DNA from: UBA6814 sp040753075 | Lineage (GTDB): Bacteria; Desulfobacterota; Desulfovibrionia; Desulfovibrionales; Desulfovibrionaceae | Reading direction: 5' to 3' | Assembly (NCBI GenBank): GCA_040753075.1 | Contig: JBFMHA010000013.1 | Span: forward strand, 7,822 to 71,821 | Length of the DNA: 64,000 nt | Shown: piece by piece, positions 43,681-52,542 of the stretch | Numbering within the stretch: position 1 is the stretch's first letter | How the letters are laid out: each line of letters starts with the position of its first letter | Made by a program: the position numbers and the translations under genes | Notes under the pieces: generated by a model | Databases searched by the model: none | What the model was told of the DNA's origin: nothing | The model's input: the letters and a program-made list of their open reading frames with translations, nothing else

Positions 43681-45336
43681 TTACGCCCCCGCCCCGGCCG
43701 CATCTTGGCCCCCATCCCTGCACACCCTGTTCCTGCCCTGGGACTTGGCCCGGTAAAGGGCCGCGTCCGCCCGCTTGACCAGCTTGTCCAGGGAGTCTTC
43801 GGCCCCGCCGAACTGCGCGACTCCCAGGCTCACGGTGCAGGCGATGGAGGTCCCCTCGTGGTCGCAGACAGAGCCCATGACGTCCTGCCGGATCCGCTCG
43901 GCGGCCCTGACCGCCCCCTCCAGGTCGTTCTCGACCAGCAGGATGGCGAACTCCTCCCCCCCGATCCGTCCCATCACGTCGTTGTCGCGTAGGAGCCCCC
44001 TGCAACGCAGGCAAAGGTTCTTGAGCACCGCGTCCCCGCCCTGGTGGCCGTAGGTGTCGTTCACCTTCTTGAAGTGGTCGATGTCGAGCATGGCCAGCGA
44101 CAGGGGCACGTCATAGCGCAGGGAACGGTTGACCTCCTTCTGGAACAGCTCCATGAAATGGCCCCGCGAGGCGGCCCCGGTCAACGCATCCACGGTCGCC
44201 ATCTCCCGCAGCTTGCACTCCAGGGCCTTCAGCTGGCTTATGTCCAGAAAACTTTCCAGAAGATGGTCACGTCCCTGCAGGGTGACGACGGAAACCGTCT
44301 TCAGGATGGGCACCGGCTCTCCCCTGATATTGAGCAGCTTGCGCTCGGCGTTGTCGACCTTCTGCCCCAGATCGGTGATGGGACAGCGCCCGACCTCGTT
44401 GGGGCAGATGAACTTGTGGCACACGTTCCCCGCCACCCTCTCCCACTCGGCCCCTATGACCTTCAGGGCCATGGGGTTGGCGTACACGATGCGGTGGTCG
44501 CTGGGGTCGATGACCACTATGCCGGCATGGATCGACTCCATGATGGCCCGCAGGCGCACCTCGCTTTCCGCCAGCGCCATCTCCGCCTTCTTCTGCTCGG
44601 TCACGTCGTTGTAGATCGCGACGATCTCGCCCGAGGGCAGGCGGTATATGGAGTTCTCCCTCCACCCCATGATCCGGCGGTCCCGGTACAAGGCCACCGG
44701 ATGGCTCCTGGGCGCGCCGTCCTCGGCGACGCTCCGGAACACGTCCAGGAGGCCGAACTCGGCCACGCCCGGAAAGACCTCGGACACCCTGCGTCCGATC
44801 ACCTCCTTCCGGGATATCCGCTCGATTCCTTCGGCCGCCCGGTTGAAGTCCTTGAAGACGAAATCCCGGCCGCCGTCCACCGCCTCATAGATGGCCACGC
44901 CGCTGCTCATGTTCTCGAACAGTTCGCGGTAGCGGACCTCCTTGGCCTTGAGCTCCGTCTCCATCCGCTTGCGGCTGGAGATGTCGCGCAGCAGGACCAC
45001 GGCGCCGAGGACCGCGCCATCCGGCCCCCGCCACGGGGACAGGGAGGCCTCCATCGCCGCCTCGGGGCCGTCCTTTGTCATGCAAAGCAACTCCGCCGTC
45101 GCCGGCGCGTTTTCGTCGGCAACGGCGCAGGTCAGTTCGCCCAGCCGGCGATGCTCTTCCTCCGACCGGAAAAGGACGCTGGAGCGCTTCCCCGCCAGGT
45201 CGCCGAAGAGCTGCCGCATCGCCCTGTTGCAGTAGGCGAGCACCCCCTTCCGGTCCAGCAGCGCAAGGGCGCTGGCCAGGTCCTCGGCTATGGACCATTG
45301 GCCCGCAGAGATGGCGTTGGCCGGATCGACGTCCAT
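43681..45336 (-). CDS. diguanylate cyclase with three PAS domains
   Basis: The 551-residue soluble protein has PAS domains at ~15-130 (ending LRDISSRKRME), ~140-260 (ending IYNDVTEQKKAE) and ~265-385, and a GGDEF domain at ~395-540. The active-site motif is GGEEF, which is functional in known enzymes, and RDND five residues before it is an I-site. The third PAS has several Cys and His residues (CHKFICPNEVGRC) that might bind metal or a cofactor. The ATG at 45336 has GGAGGGAG; an upstream extension is not supported. A nine-pair GC hairpin (43659-43680) directly follows the stop. Confidence 0.93.
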   Translation of the reverse strand: MDVDPANAISAGQWSIAEDLASALALLDRKGVLAYCNRAMRQLFGDLAGKRSSVLFRSEEEHRRLGELTCAVADENAPATAELLCMTKDGPEAAMEASLSPWRGPDGAVLGAVVLLRDISSRKRMETELKAKEVRYRELFENMSSGVAIYEAVDGGRDFVFKDFNRAAEGIERISRKEVIGRRVSEVFPGVAEFGLLDVFRSVAEDGAPRSHPVALYRDRRIMGWRENSIYRLPSGEIVAIYNDVTEQKKAEMALAESEVRLRAIMESIHAGIVVIDPSDHRIVYANPMALKVIGAEWERVAGNVCHKFICPNEVGRCPITDLGQKVDNAERKLLNIRGEPVPILKTVSVVTLQGRDHLLESFLDISQLKALECKLREMATVDALTGAASRGHFMELFQKEVNRSLRYDVPLSLAMLDIDHFKKVNDTYGHQGGDAVLKNLCLRCRGLLRDNDVMGRIGGEEFAILLVENDLEGAVRAAERIRQDVMGSVCDHEGTSIACTVSLGVAQFGGAEDSLDKLVKRADAALYRAKSQGRNRVCRDGGQDAAGAGA

Positions 45337-45763
45337 ATCTCCCTCCTGCCGGCCGGGGGCGGCCGCGCGCAATGTCGCGCGGAGCACGCCCCGGGCGCCC
45401 TTTCCCAAGCCTCCCGCAACCGCTTCCGACAGGCGGACAGGCCACGGTTCGTCCACCGCCTGGCGCTCCCGGCAGAAAACGAAACCACCAAACCGCAAGG
45501 CCTGGACTCCTCCAACGTAAAGCACAGTAGATGCCGAACCAACTCCCCGTCAAGCCAATCTCGGTCACGACTTGTCGCCGGCGGAAACGGCGCAAGGCCG
45601 ATCCGGCAAGCGCCGCTTTTCCACCGGCGCCCGGCCATGATCCAGGGGCGGCTCGCCCCGGCGGCCTCGGCCGAGGAGGCGTTCGCGGCCGTGCGCCGCC
45701 GCATCGGACAGGCGATGGGACAGGACCCGGCGGGAGCGGCCGGGGCCTCCCCTGCTTTTTGTA

Positions 45764-45791
45764 TTGATTTTCGCGGATTGGTCGCTATATT
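45764..45791 (+). promoter_or_regulatory. sigma-70 promoter of uspA
   Basis: TTGATT (45764-45769) and TATATT (45786-45791) are separated by 16 bases, giving a start near 45798 and a leader of about 80 bases. The rest of the gap from 45337 to here is GC-rich and shows no convincing gene; one frame from 45637 runs into uspA but lacks a ribosome site. Confidence 0.6.
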
Positions 45792-45879
45792 CTGGATACA
45801 AGAGGAAATGAAATGTCCCGTCGCCGGCTGGCGGGTCCGCGCGGGGCTGCACAGACCGAACACCGGAAAGGGGGCGACC

Positions 45880-46314
45880 ATGGCCAAGAAGAAGCGGTTC
45901 CTGCTGCCCGTGGACGGTTCCGAGTGCTCCATGAACGCGGCCAAGTACGCCATCGAGATGGCCGGCGCCGCCAAGGCCGCGGTGGAGGTGATCCACTGCT
46001 ACGAGAAGATCCCGGCCATCATGCCCGACACCCGGGGCAAGTACCTCAAGGAGTACAAGAGCCTGCTCATCGCCGAGGCGAACAAGCTCCTGGAGGTCTA
46101 CCAGAAGCTCTTCGAGGAGACCAAGCTGACCGTCAAGATCGAGGCCGTGGAGGGCTCGCCCGGCAAGGTCATCTACGACCTGGCCAAGAGCAAGAAGTAC
46201 GACCTCATCATCATGGGCTCCAAGGGCCACTCCGAGGTCGGCGGGCTGTTCATGGGCAGCGTCACCCGCAAGGTGCTGACCAACGTCTTCTGCCCGGTGC
46301 TCATCGTGCCCTGA
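45880..46314 (+). CDS. universal stress protein
   Basis: The 144-residue UspA-domain protein begins MAKKKRFLLPVDGSECSMNAAKYAIEMA and has the C-terminal nucleotide-loop motif IIMGSKGHSEVGGLFMGSVTRKVL, so it belongs to the ATP-binding branch (G2xG9x(S/T)). Such proteins are induced by starvation and other stress. GGGGGCG precedes the ATG. It stands alone behind its own promoter and is convergent with the small Cys-rich gene. Confidence 0.95.
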   Translation: MAKKKRFLLPVDGSECSMNAAKYAIEMAGAAKAAVEVIHCYEKIPAIMPDTRGKYLKEYKSLLIAEANKLLEVYQKLFEETKLTVKIEAVEGSPGKVIYDLAKSKKYDLIIMGSKGHSEVGGLFMGSVTRKVLTNVFCPVLIVP

Positions 46315-46327
46315 GCCGGGCGCAGGC

Positions 46328-46534
46328 TTACGCGGAACGGTCCTGGCCGGCGGCCAGCCCGGCCAGGACGTCCATGCCCAGGTCCAGGACCCGGGTGCGC
46401 CTGGCGCGCACCGCCTCGTCCGGGTCCAGCACGTCCAGGGCCCGCCGGTAGAGGGCGAGGTCCGGGCACGACGCGGCGCAATGGTCCCGGTTTTCCCGGG
46501 TGCAGGTGGTGCAGGGCGACTTGGGGCTGAACAT
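46328..46534 (-). CDS. small Cys-rich protein
   Basis: The 68-residue protein has the N-terminal sequence FSPKSPCTTCTRENRDHCAAS followed by CPDLALYRRAL. The four Cys plus His in CxxC-N7-C-N3-C spacing suggest a zinc or iron site. The rest is helical. AAGGAG precedes the ATG. No family was recognised. It converges with uspA. Confidence 0.72.
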   Translation of the reverse strand: MFSPKSPCTTCTRENRDHCAASCPDLALYRRALDVLDPDEAVRARRTRVLDLGMDVLAGLAAGQDRSA

Positions 46535-46789
46535 GGCTCCTTCCGGTTAGTCCCGTTATCGGCTCCCGCGGGAAAAGGAATAGGCCCCCCCGCCCGCCGG
46601 CCCGGCTCCTGCCGCGGCCCCCTCTCCGGGCCCCGCAGCGCCCCGCCCGGCCCCTGGTTCTGCCCGGACCGCAGGAGGTTCAATGCGACCCACTGGTCCC
46701 CGCCCCGGACTCCCGCATCGACGCCCGTCTCCGGAGGCCCGCCTGCGGAGCCAATCCCGGCGCGGCTTCTCGGACTTTCATATTTTTCG

Positions 46790-46817
46790 TTGCAAACTCC
46801 GATCTAAGTGGTAGAAA
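46790..46817 (+). promoter_or_regulatory. possible promoter of opgGH
   Basis: TTGCAA (46790-46795) and TAGAAA (46812-46817) are separated by 16 bases. A small hairpin (GGGGT-TCTGC-ACCCC) follows in the leader. The preceding gap (46535-46789) contains nothing else recognisable. Confidence 0.4.
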
Positions 46818-46867
46818 CCGGGGTTCTGCACCCCTGTACAAAACATTCTGCTCTGGAGAACGAGGTC

Positions 46868-48487
46868 ATGCGTACCCGTCAGGCCGGCGTCCGCGCTGGC
46901 GAGAAGGCGCCCAAACGGTCCCGCGGCATGCTGCTGTCCCTGTCCCTGGCCTGCGCCCTGGTCCTGCTAACCGCCGTGGGCGTCTCCGCCCCCACCCCGT
47001 CGGCCCAGGCCGAGGGGCCCTTCTCCTTCAACACCGTCATCGCCAAGGCCCAGTCCCTGTCCAAGCAGCCCTACGTGCAGCCCAAGGGCATGGTCCCGGA
47101 CTTCCTGCTCGGCGAGATCTACGACCAGTGGCGGGACATCCGCTTCAAGACCGACAAGTCCCTGTGGCGCAAGCCCAAGAACAGCTTCTTCGAGGTCCAG
47201 TTCTTCCACCCCGGACTGTACTACGACCGCACCGTGGCCATGAACGTGGTGGAGAACGGCAAGGCCAAGCACTATGCCGTGACCAAGGAGATGTACGACT
47301 ACGGCAAGAACACCTTCTACGACCAGGTGCCCATGGAGATCGGCACCGCCGGCTTCCGCTTCCACGCGCCGTACAAGAACAAGAACTACCCCGACGAATT
47401 CCTGGTCTTCCTGGGCGCCAGCTACCTGCGCGGCGTGGCCCGCGACCACCACTACGGCCTCTCCGCCCGCGGCCTGGCCGTGGACACCGCCTCGCCCAAG
47501 GGCGAGGAGTTCCCCTGGTTCCGGGAGTTCTGGCTCTTCACCCCCAAGGCCGGGGACAAGGACCTCACCCTCTACGCCCTGCTGGACAGCCCCAGCGTCA
47601 CCGGCGCCTACGCCTACACCGCCCGCCCCGGCCAGGAGCTGGTCATCGACGTGCAGAGCGTGGTCTTCATGCGCAAGAACGTGGAGAAGATCGGCATCGG
47701 CCCCATGACCAGCATGTTCTTCTACGGCGAGAACACCTATCCCAAGCCCGAGGACTACCGCCCCGAGGTCCACGACTCCGACGGCCTGCTCCTGCGCATG
47801 GTCACCGGCGAGTGGGTCTGGCGGCCCCTGCAGAACCCCAAGGGCCTGCAGGTCAACTCCTTCCAGGCCCCCAACGTGCGCGGCTTCGGTCTCCTGCAGC
47901 GCGACCGCGACTTCAACAACTACCACGACCTCGAGGCCCGCTACGAGAACCGGCCCAGCATCTGGATCGAGCCCAAGGGCGACTGGGGCGATGGCCGGGT
48001 GGAGCTGGTGCAGATCCCCACCGACACCGAGATCAACGACAACATCGTGGCCTACTGGATCCCGGACAAGCAGGCCGAGCCCGGCGAGCCCATGCGCTTC
48101 GACTACACCATGCGCTGGTACTCGCCCACCCTGGACGACGGCCCCACCGGCCAGTGCGTCGCCACCCGCATCACCCCGGGCAGGACCGAACTGGAGAAGA
48201 TCTTCGTCATGGACTTCGACGGCAAGGCCATCCGCGCCCTCAAGCCCGACGCCAAGGTCGAGGGGGTCATCTCGGTGGGCGCCGGCGCGCGCCTGATTGA
48301 GCAGCAGGCCTACCGCAACGATGTCACCGGCGCCTGGCGGCTCCACTTCAAGATCGCCCTGGACGGCGAGTCCACCCTGGGCAAGGTCCTGCCCGACAAG
48401 CGGCCTCCGATCGAGATGCGCGTGTTCCTGCGCAGCGGCTTCGACGTGCTCACCGAAACCTGGAGCTACGCCTACAAGCCCCAGTAG
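46868..48487 (+). CDS. opgG: glucans biosynthesis protein G (periplasmic)
   Basis: OpgG acts in the periplasm on the beta-1,6 branching or release of osmoregulated periplasmic glucans. The 539-residue protein has a signal peptide (Arg-rich start, hydrophobic run LLSLSLACALVLLTAVGVSA, end AQAEG) and family segments such as FNTVIAKAQSLSKQPY, GVARDHHYGLSARGLAVDT and SFQAPNVRGFGLLQRDRDF. It is nine bases upstream of opgH. The length agrees with OpgG/OpgD. Confidence 0.95.
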   Translation: MRTRQAGVRAGEKAPKRSRGMLLSLSLACALVLLTAVGVSAPTPSAQAEGPFSFNTVIAKAQSLSKQPYVQPKGMVPDFLLGEIYDQWRDIRFKTDKSLWRKPKNSFFEVQFFHPGLYYDRTVAMNVVENGKAKHYAVTKEMYDYGKNTFYDQVPMEIGTAGFRFHAPYKNKNYPDEFLVFLGASYLRGVARDHHYGLSARGLAVDTASPKGEEFPWFREFWLFTPKAGDKDLTLYALLDSPSVTGAYAYTARPGQELVIDVQSVVFMRKNVEKIGIGPMTSMFFYGENTYPKPEDYRPEVHDSDGLLLRMVTGEWVWRPLQNPKGLQVNSFQAPNVRGFGLLQRDRDFNNYHDLEARYENRPSIWIEPKGDWGDGRVELVQIPTDTEINDNIVAYWIPDKQAEPGEPMRFDYTMRWYSPTLDDGPTGQCVATRITPGRTELEKIFVMDFDGKAIRALKPDAKVEGVISVGAGARLIEQQAYRNDVTGAWRLHFKIALDGESTLGKVLPDKRPPIEMRVFLRSGFDVLTETWSYAYKPQ

Positions 48488-48495
48488 GCCCGCCC

Positions 48496-51003
48496 ATGCC
48501 CAACGACGAACCAACCCCCGGACCGGGCGCGCCCACGTCCAGTGAGCCGCCCCCCGGGGGGGCCTCCGCCGTCCGGAGTCCGGGCGACGGCATGGACTCC
48601 GCCGGCCGCCGCCTGGCCGCCTACCTGCGCCGGCTCCCCCTGTCCGAGACCGAACGCTTCGAGGCCGGCCTGGGCGTGCTCCAGGACCTGGCCGCGGAGC
48701 ACCCCCAGGATCCCGGTCCCGAGGCCATCCGCCTGCTTCGCAAACGGCTCGCCGGCCGCATCCCGGCCGGGGACCCGGCCATGCGGCCGGCCCTGAACCG
48801 CGACCACATGACCCCCGAGGTATGGCCCAGGCGCTCCAAGCTGGCCGGCCTGGCCACCCTCTTCGGCTTCAAGGCCACCCCCCCGCCCCCCAGGAGCGCG
48901 GGCAAGACCGGCCGCGAATTCCTCAACCTGCCCTGGGGCAAGGTGGCCCGCCGGCGGCGCCTCCTCCTGCTCCTGGTCATGCTCCTGCCCACGGCCGCGG
49001 CCGTGTCGGTCATGGGCTCCTTCCTCCCGCACAAGGGCGCCACCCTCCTGGAGTCCATGGTCCTGGTGGTCTTCTCCGCACTGTTCGCCTGGGTCTCGGT
49101 GGGATTCTGGACCGCCACCTTCGGCTTCTTCACCATGCTGCGCCGCTACGAGCGCGTCCTGGTCACCCGGGACATGGGCAAGCACGAGGCCGAACCCCGG
49201 CCCGGCGTGCTCACCGCGCTCCTCTTCCCGGTGTGCAACGAGGACATGGACCGGGTCATGGCCGGCATCCGCGCCACCTACGTGTCCCTGTACCGCGCCG
49301 GACGCCTGGACAACTTCCACGTCCACATCCTCTCCGACACCCAGGACCCCGACGCCTGGGTCGAGGAGGAGGCCGCATTCAAGCGCCTGCGCGACGACCT
49401 GCTGGCCCACGGCCGGCTCTTCTACCGCCGCCGCCGGGTCAACCTGAAGCGCAAGAGCGGCAACGTGGCCGACTTCTGCCGCCGCTACGGCCAGTCCTAC
49501 ACCTACATGGTGGTCATGGACGCGGACAGCGTCATGTCCGGGCACACCCTCTGGCGCATGGTCTCCATCATGGAGCGCAAGCGCCACGTGGGCATCCTGC
49601 AGACCGCGCCCGCGGTCACCGGCCGCCAGACCTACCTGGCCCGGGTCCAGCAGTTCGCCAACCGGGTCTACGGCCCCATGTTCGCCGCGGGACTGCACTT
49701 CATGCAGCTGGGCGACGCCCAGTTCTGGGGCCACAACGCCATGATCCGGGTCCGGCCCTTCATGCGCCACTGCGCCCTGGCCCGCCTGCCCGGCAAGCCC
49801 CCCCTGGGCGGCGACATCATGAGCCACGACTTCGTGGAGGCCGCCCTCATGCGCCGCGCCGGCTGGGGCGTCTGGCTGGCCTTCGACCTGGACGGCTCCT
49901 ACGAGGAGTCCCCGCCCACCCTGCTGGCCGAACTCTCCCGCGACCGCCGCTGGTGCCAGGGCAACCTCCAGCACCTGCGCCTGCTCTTCACCCGCGGCCT
50001 GTTCCCGGCCCACCGCGCCCTGTTCCTCAACGGGGTCATGGCCTACGGCTCGGCCTTCCTCTGGTTCCTGTTCCTGGTCCTCTCCTCGGTGGAGGCCGTG
50101 GTCGAGGCCCTGGCCACCCCCAACTACTTCCCCTTCGGCAAGAGCCTCTTCCCCACCTGGCCGGTGTGGAACCCGGGCTGGGCCCTGTCGCTCCTGGCCA
50201 CCACCGGCGTCATCCTCTTCCTGCCCAAGGTCGAGAGCTACCTGCTCTGGCTCATCAAGGGCCGCAGCCGCTACTACGGCGGACCGCTGCGCATGCTCGC
50301 GAGCATCGTCCTGGAGGTGCTCACCTCCACCCTGCTCGCGCCCATCCGCATGCTCTTCCACAGCAAGTTCGTGTTCATAACCCTGCTCGGCCGCAAGGCC
50401 GGCTGGGGCAAGCAGCAGCGCGACGACTCCGGAACCCCCTGGTCCGACGCCATCCGCTTCCACCTGGGCGGCACCATCCTGGCCGCCGTCTGGGGCGCCG
50501 TGCTCTTCACCTACAACCGCTCCTTCTTCTGGTGGATCACCCCCATCCTGGTCCCCCTGCTCCTGGCCATCCCGATGTCCGTGCTCACCAGCCGCGCCGG
50601 CCTGGGCCGCCTGGCCCGACGGCTGGGCCTGTTCCTCACCCCCGAGGAAGTGGACCCGCCCCGCGAACTCGAGGACCTGGAGCGCTACCACGCCGACAAC
50701 CTAGCCAGCACCCCGGCCCTGGGCATCCCCAGGGGCTGCGGCTTCAGCCGCGCCGTCCTGGACCCGGCCACCCACCAGCTGCACACCGCCGCCCTGGGCC
50801 GCCCCCGCAGCCTCAGCGAACCCGTCCGCGCCCGCCGCGCCGACCTGGCCCGGAAGGCCCTGGAACAGGGTCCCGCAAGCCTCACCGCCCGGGAAAAGAA
50901 GGAACTCCTCTACGACCCCGCCGCCCTCGCCAGCCTGCACGAAGAAGCCTGGCGGCTCCCGGACGACAAGCTCGCCCAGAACTGGGGCGTCCGGCTGGAC
51001 TAG
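48496..51003 (+). CDS. opgH: glucans biosynthesis glucosyltransferase H
   Basis: OpgH is the inner-membrane synthase that polymerises UDP-glucose into the linear beta-1,2 glucan backbone. The 835-residue protein has a Pro-rich cytoplasmic N-terminus, membrane spans near 155-180 and 190-212, a GT2 catalytic domain with VVMDADSVMSG and the QxxRW-type LSRDRRWCQGN, and further spans toward the C-terminus. The downstream cytoplasmic tail is long and charged. It follows opgG closely. Repeat elements begin directly after its stop. Confidence 0.95.
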   Translation: MPNDEPTPGPGAPTSSEPPPGGASAVRSPGDGMDSAGRRLAAYLRRLPLSETERFEAGLGVLQDLAAEHPQDPGPEAIRLLRKRLAGRIPAGDPAMRPALNRDHMTPEVWPRRSKLAGLATLFGFKATPPPPRSAGKTGREFLNLPWGKVARRRRLLLLLVMLLPTAAAVSVMGSFLPHKGATLLESMVLVVFSALFAWVSVGFWTATFGFFTMLRRYERVLVTRDMGKHEAEPRPGVLTALLFPVCNEDMDRVMAGIRATYVSLYRAGRLDNFHVHILSDTQDPDAWVEEEAAFKRLRDDLLAHGRLFYRRRRVNLKRKSGNVADFCRRYGQSYTYMVVMDADSVMSGHTLWRMVSIMERKRHVGILQTAPAVTGRQTYLARVQQFANRVYGPMFAAGLHFMQLGDAQFWGHNAMIRVRPFMRHCALARLPGKPPLGGDIMSHDFVEAALMRRAGWGVWLAFDLDGSYEESPPTLLAELSRDRRWCQGNLQHLRLLFTRGLFPAHRALFLNGVMAYGSAFLWFLFLVLSSVEAVVEALATPNYFPFGKSLFPTWPVWNPGWALSLLATTGVILFLPKVESYLLWLIKGRSRYYGGPLRMLASIVLEVLTSTLLAPIRMLFHSKFVFITLLGRKAGWGKQQRDDSGTPWSDAIRFHLGGTILAAVWGAVLFTYNRSFFWWITPILVPLLLAIPMSVLTSRAGLGRLARRLGLFLTPEEVDPPRELEDLERYHADNLASTPALGIPRGCGFSRAVLDPATHQLHTAALGRPRSLSEPVRARRADLARKALEQGPASLTAREKKELLYDPAALASLHEEAWRLPDDKLAQNWGVRLD

Positions 51004-51030
51004 GCGGGGCGCCGCCCCAGGCCCCTGCCG
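51004..51030. repeat. partial copy of intergenic repeat family 1
   Basis: The sequence GGGGCGCCGCCCCAGGCCCC directly after the opgH stop matches the first part of the element at 30084-30162 and lies in the same place relative to a stop codon. The match then fades. Confidence 0.55.
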
Positions 51031-51092
51031 CGCGGCCGGGAAGCATCGCGGCTGCGCCGCTTGGCCCCGCCTTCGGCGTGGCCGGCCGCATC

Positions 51093-51132
51093 ACTCGGAG
51101 TACGAAAATGTTGCACATTTTCTACTCCGAGT
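51093..51132. other. AT-containing palindrome downstream of opgH
   Basis: CTCGGAGTA (51094-51102) pairs with TACTCCGAG (51123-51131), and inside it AAAATGT (51105-51111) pairs with ACATTTT (51115-51121) around a TGC loop. The fold would be a long nearly perfect hairpin in the GC-rich gap after opgH. It may be the opgGH terminator or a mobile repeat. Confidence 0.6.
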
Positions 51133-51318
51133 AGACCCACCCGCTGGGGCCATCGGCCCCAGACCCCGTTCGGGCGCAGCAAGGCTTTGCCTCCGCCGCG
51201 CCGCATTGCGCGCACGGGATTCCGGGCAGGGGGCCGGCCGCCGCCGGGCGAAACGCCCGGTGCGAAGGGGGTGATTGTCGGCAGCCCCTCTTGAAGGGCC
51301 GAAGGCCCGTTACAAAAG

Positions 51319-51399
51319 TTTTTGGGGGAAGGGTGGGGAGAGCCCGAGAGGGGAGGGAAACCCCCTTTTTACAAAAAGGGGGTTACCCTCCCCTCTCGG
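51319..51399. repeat. near-perfect palindrome, family 2, copy 2
   Basis: Arms 51344-51370 and 51373-51399 are 27 bases long with a single mismatch and a two-base loop; the outer part is CCGAGAGGGGAGGG. On the plus strand TTCTTCTTCTT follows. The part 51319-51357 matches 10843-10882 closely. It lies between opgH and the zinc-ribbon gene and may stop transcription from both sides. Confidence 0.75.
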
Positions 51400-51412
51400 T
51401 TCTTCTTCTTCC

Positions 51413-51580
51413 CTACCGCAGCGCGTCGATGTCGAGCTTCTTGCCGCAGTTGGGGCAGCAGGCGTTGGCCGCGGGGGCGGCGGCGCTGGCGCGGGGCAGC
51501 AGGGTGGCGATCCAGCCCTTGGGGGTGAGGGTGAAGGACACGGTGATCTTCCGGCCGCAGGTGCAGTAGCGCTCTTGCAT
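51413..51580 (-). CDS. small zinc-ribbon protein
   Basis: The 55-residue protein has CTCG near the N-terminus and CCPNCGK near the C-terminus, a compact zinc ribbon. I chose the ATG at 51580 because GGAGGACGCC precedes it. Its upstream region holds a GATA-TGTT-TATC palindrome that may be bound by the CI-like regulator encoded next to it on the same strand. Function unknown. Confidence 0.75.
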   Translation of the reverse strand: MQERYCTCGRKITVSFTLTPKGWIATLLPRASAAAPAANACCPNCGKKLDIDALR

Positions 51581-51611
51581 GGCGTCCTCCAGGGTGCGTG
51601 TTGCGTTCCGT

Positions 51612-51625
51612 TGCGATATGTTTAT
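51612..51625. promoter_or_regulatory. candidate CI-type operator
   Basis: GCGATATGTTTATC contains the inverted pair GATA-N4-TATC and is preceded by GTT. The nine bases GTTGCGATA occur again at about 52332, in front of the CI-like gene. Both lie in the promoter gaps flanking that gene, as expected for a self-regulating repressor and its neighbour target. Confidence 0.35.
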
Positions 51626-51662
51626 CAAAGTTAACATCGCGGACAAAAAAATAGGGGCGGGC

Positions 51663-52313
51663 TCAGCGGTATTCGCGGCCGATCCAGACCACCTTGCCGA
51701 TGAGCCGGACGTTGGCCAACTCGTCGCCGCGCAGGAGCACCGGGTCGTAGTCCGGGTTGTCCGAGACCAGCACCAGGGTTCCGGGCCGCTTCTCCAGGCG
51801 CTTGACCATGACCGTGTCCTCCACGCCCACGGCGTAGATGGATCCGGCCATGACCGCCTGCTGGCCCTGGTCCACGAGCACGGTGTCGCCTTCCTTGATC
51901 TCCGGCTCCATGGAGTTGCCGGACACGTCCATGAGCACCATGCGCTCGGGCGTGCCCTTGCGGGCCAGCCAGTCGCGCTTGAACGCGTAGTAGTCGCGCA
52001 CCCGGGCCTCCACCTCGAAGGAGCCGCCCCCGGCGGACAGGCGCGCCGCCACCTTGGGCACCTGGAAGAAGTCCTCGGCCGAGGGCCGGGGCGCGCTGGC
52101 GCGGGCGAAACCGCGGCCGGAGGCCAGCCAGTCCGGGTTCAGGCCCAGGTCGTGGGCCAGGCGCAGCACCCATTTCTCCGGGGCCAGGCCGCGGCGCTTG
52201 GCCTGGGTCACGGCCGAGCGGTTCACGCCCAGGGCCTTGGCCAGGTCCTGCTGGGTGCGGATGTCCGATGTCTCGGACAGGCGGCGGAAAAAGGCGTCGA
52301 AGGTGCTGCTCAT
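51663..52313 (-). CDS. phage CI-like repressor with S24 (LexA-type) domain
   Basis: The 216-residue protein has an N-terminal CI-type helix-turn-helix (TQQDLAKALGVNRSAVTQAKRRG) and a C-terminal S24 domain with the Ser nucleophile in DVSGNSMEPEIKEGD and the Lys in DTVMVKRLEKR. Such proteins control prophage or stress genes. I chose the ATG at 52313; an in-frame ATG slightly upstream is the alternative. No other phage genes are nearby, so it may be a domesticated regulator. It is divergent from pheT and shares that 229-base gap. Confidence 0.88.
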   Translation of the reverse strand: MSSTFDAFFRRLSETSDIRTQQDLAKALGVNRSAVTQAKRRGLAPEKWVLRLAHDLGLNPDWLASGRGFARASAPRPSAEDFFQVPKVAARLSAGGGSFEVEARVRDYYAFKRDWLARKGTPERMVLMDVSGNSMEPEIKEGDTVLVDQGQQAVMAGSIYAVGVEDTVMVKRLEKRPGTLVLVSDNPDYDPVLLRGDELANVRLIGKVVWIGREYR

Positions 52314-52542
52314 GGCGTTTCCGGGTGTCTTGTTGCGATACATAAACAAACGCGGAAGAAAAGGCAACACATGTGCGCAATTTTTTCCAAGGGCGGATGC
52401 CGCGGAGGCGGGCGCAGGCCGGGAACGGTTGCCAGCCGTGGGTTTTGGCGGTATTGGGTTCGATCCATTCGCCGGGGTTCCGGCGGTTTCGCAGGAAAAA
52501 TTCAGTGAGGGCGGGCCGGGAAGCCGGCGCGCGGAGGCTGCC

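Noticed and set aside
45531..45879. Small gene between PAS-GGDEF and uspA
   Set aside because: The open frames lack ribosome sites and cross the uspA promoter; the uspA frame extension upstream of 45880 is chance.
52314..52542. Phe-specific attenuator in front of pheT
   Set aside because: No open frame with repeated Phe codons and no convincing terminator was found; only a small CGCCGG/CCGGCG hairpin is present.
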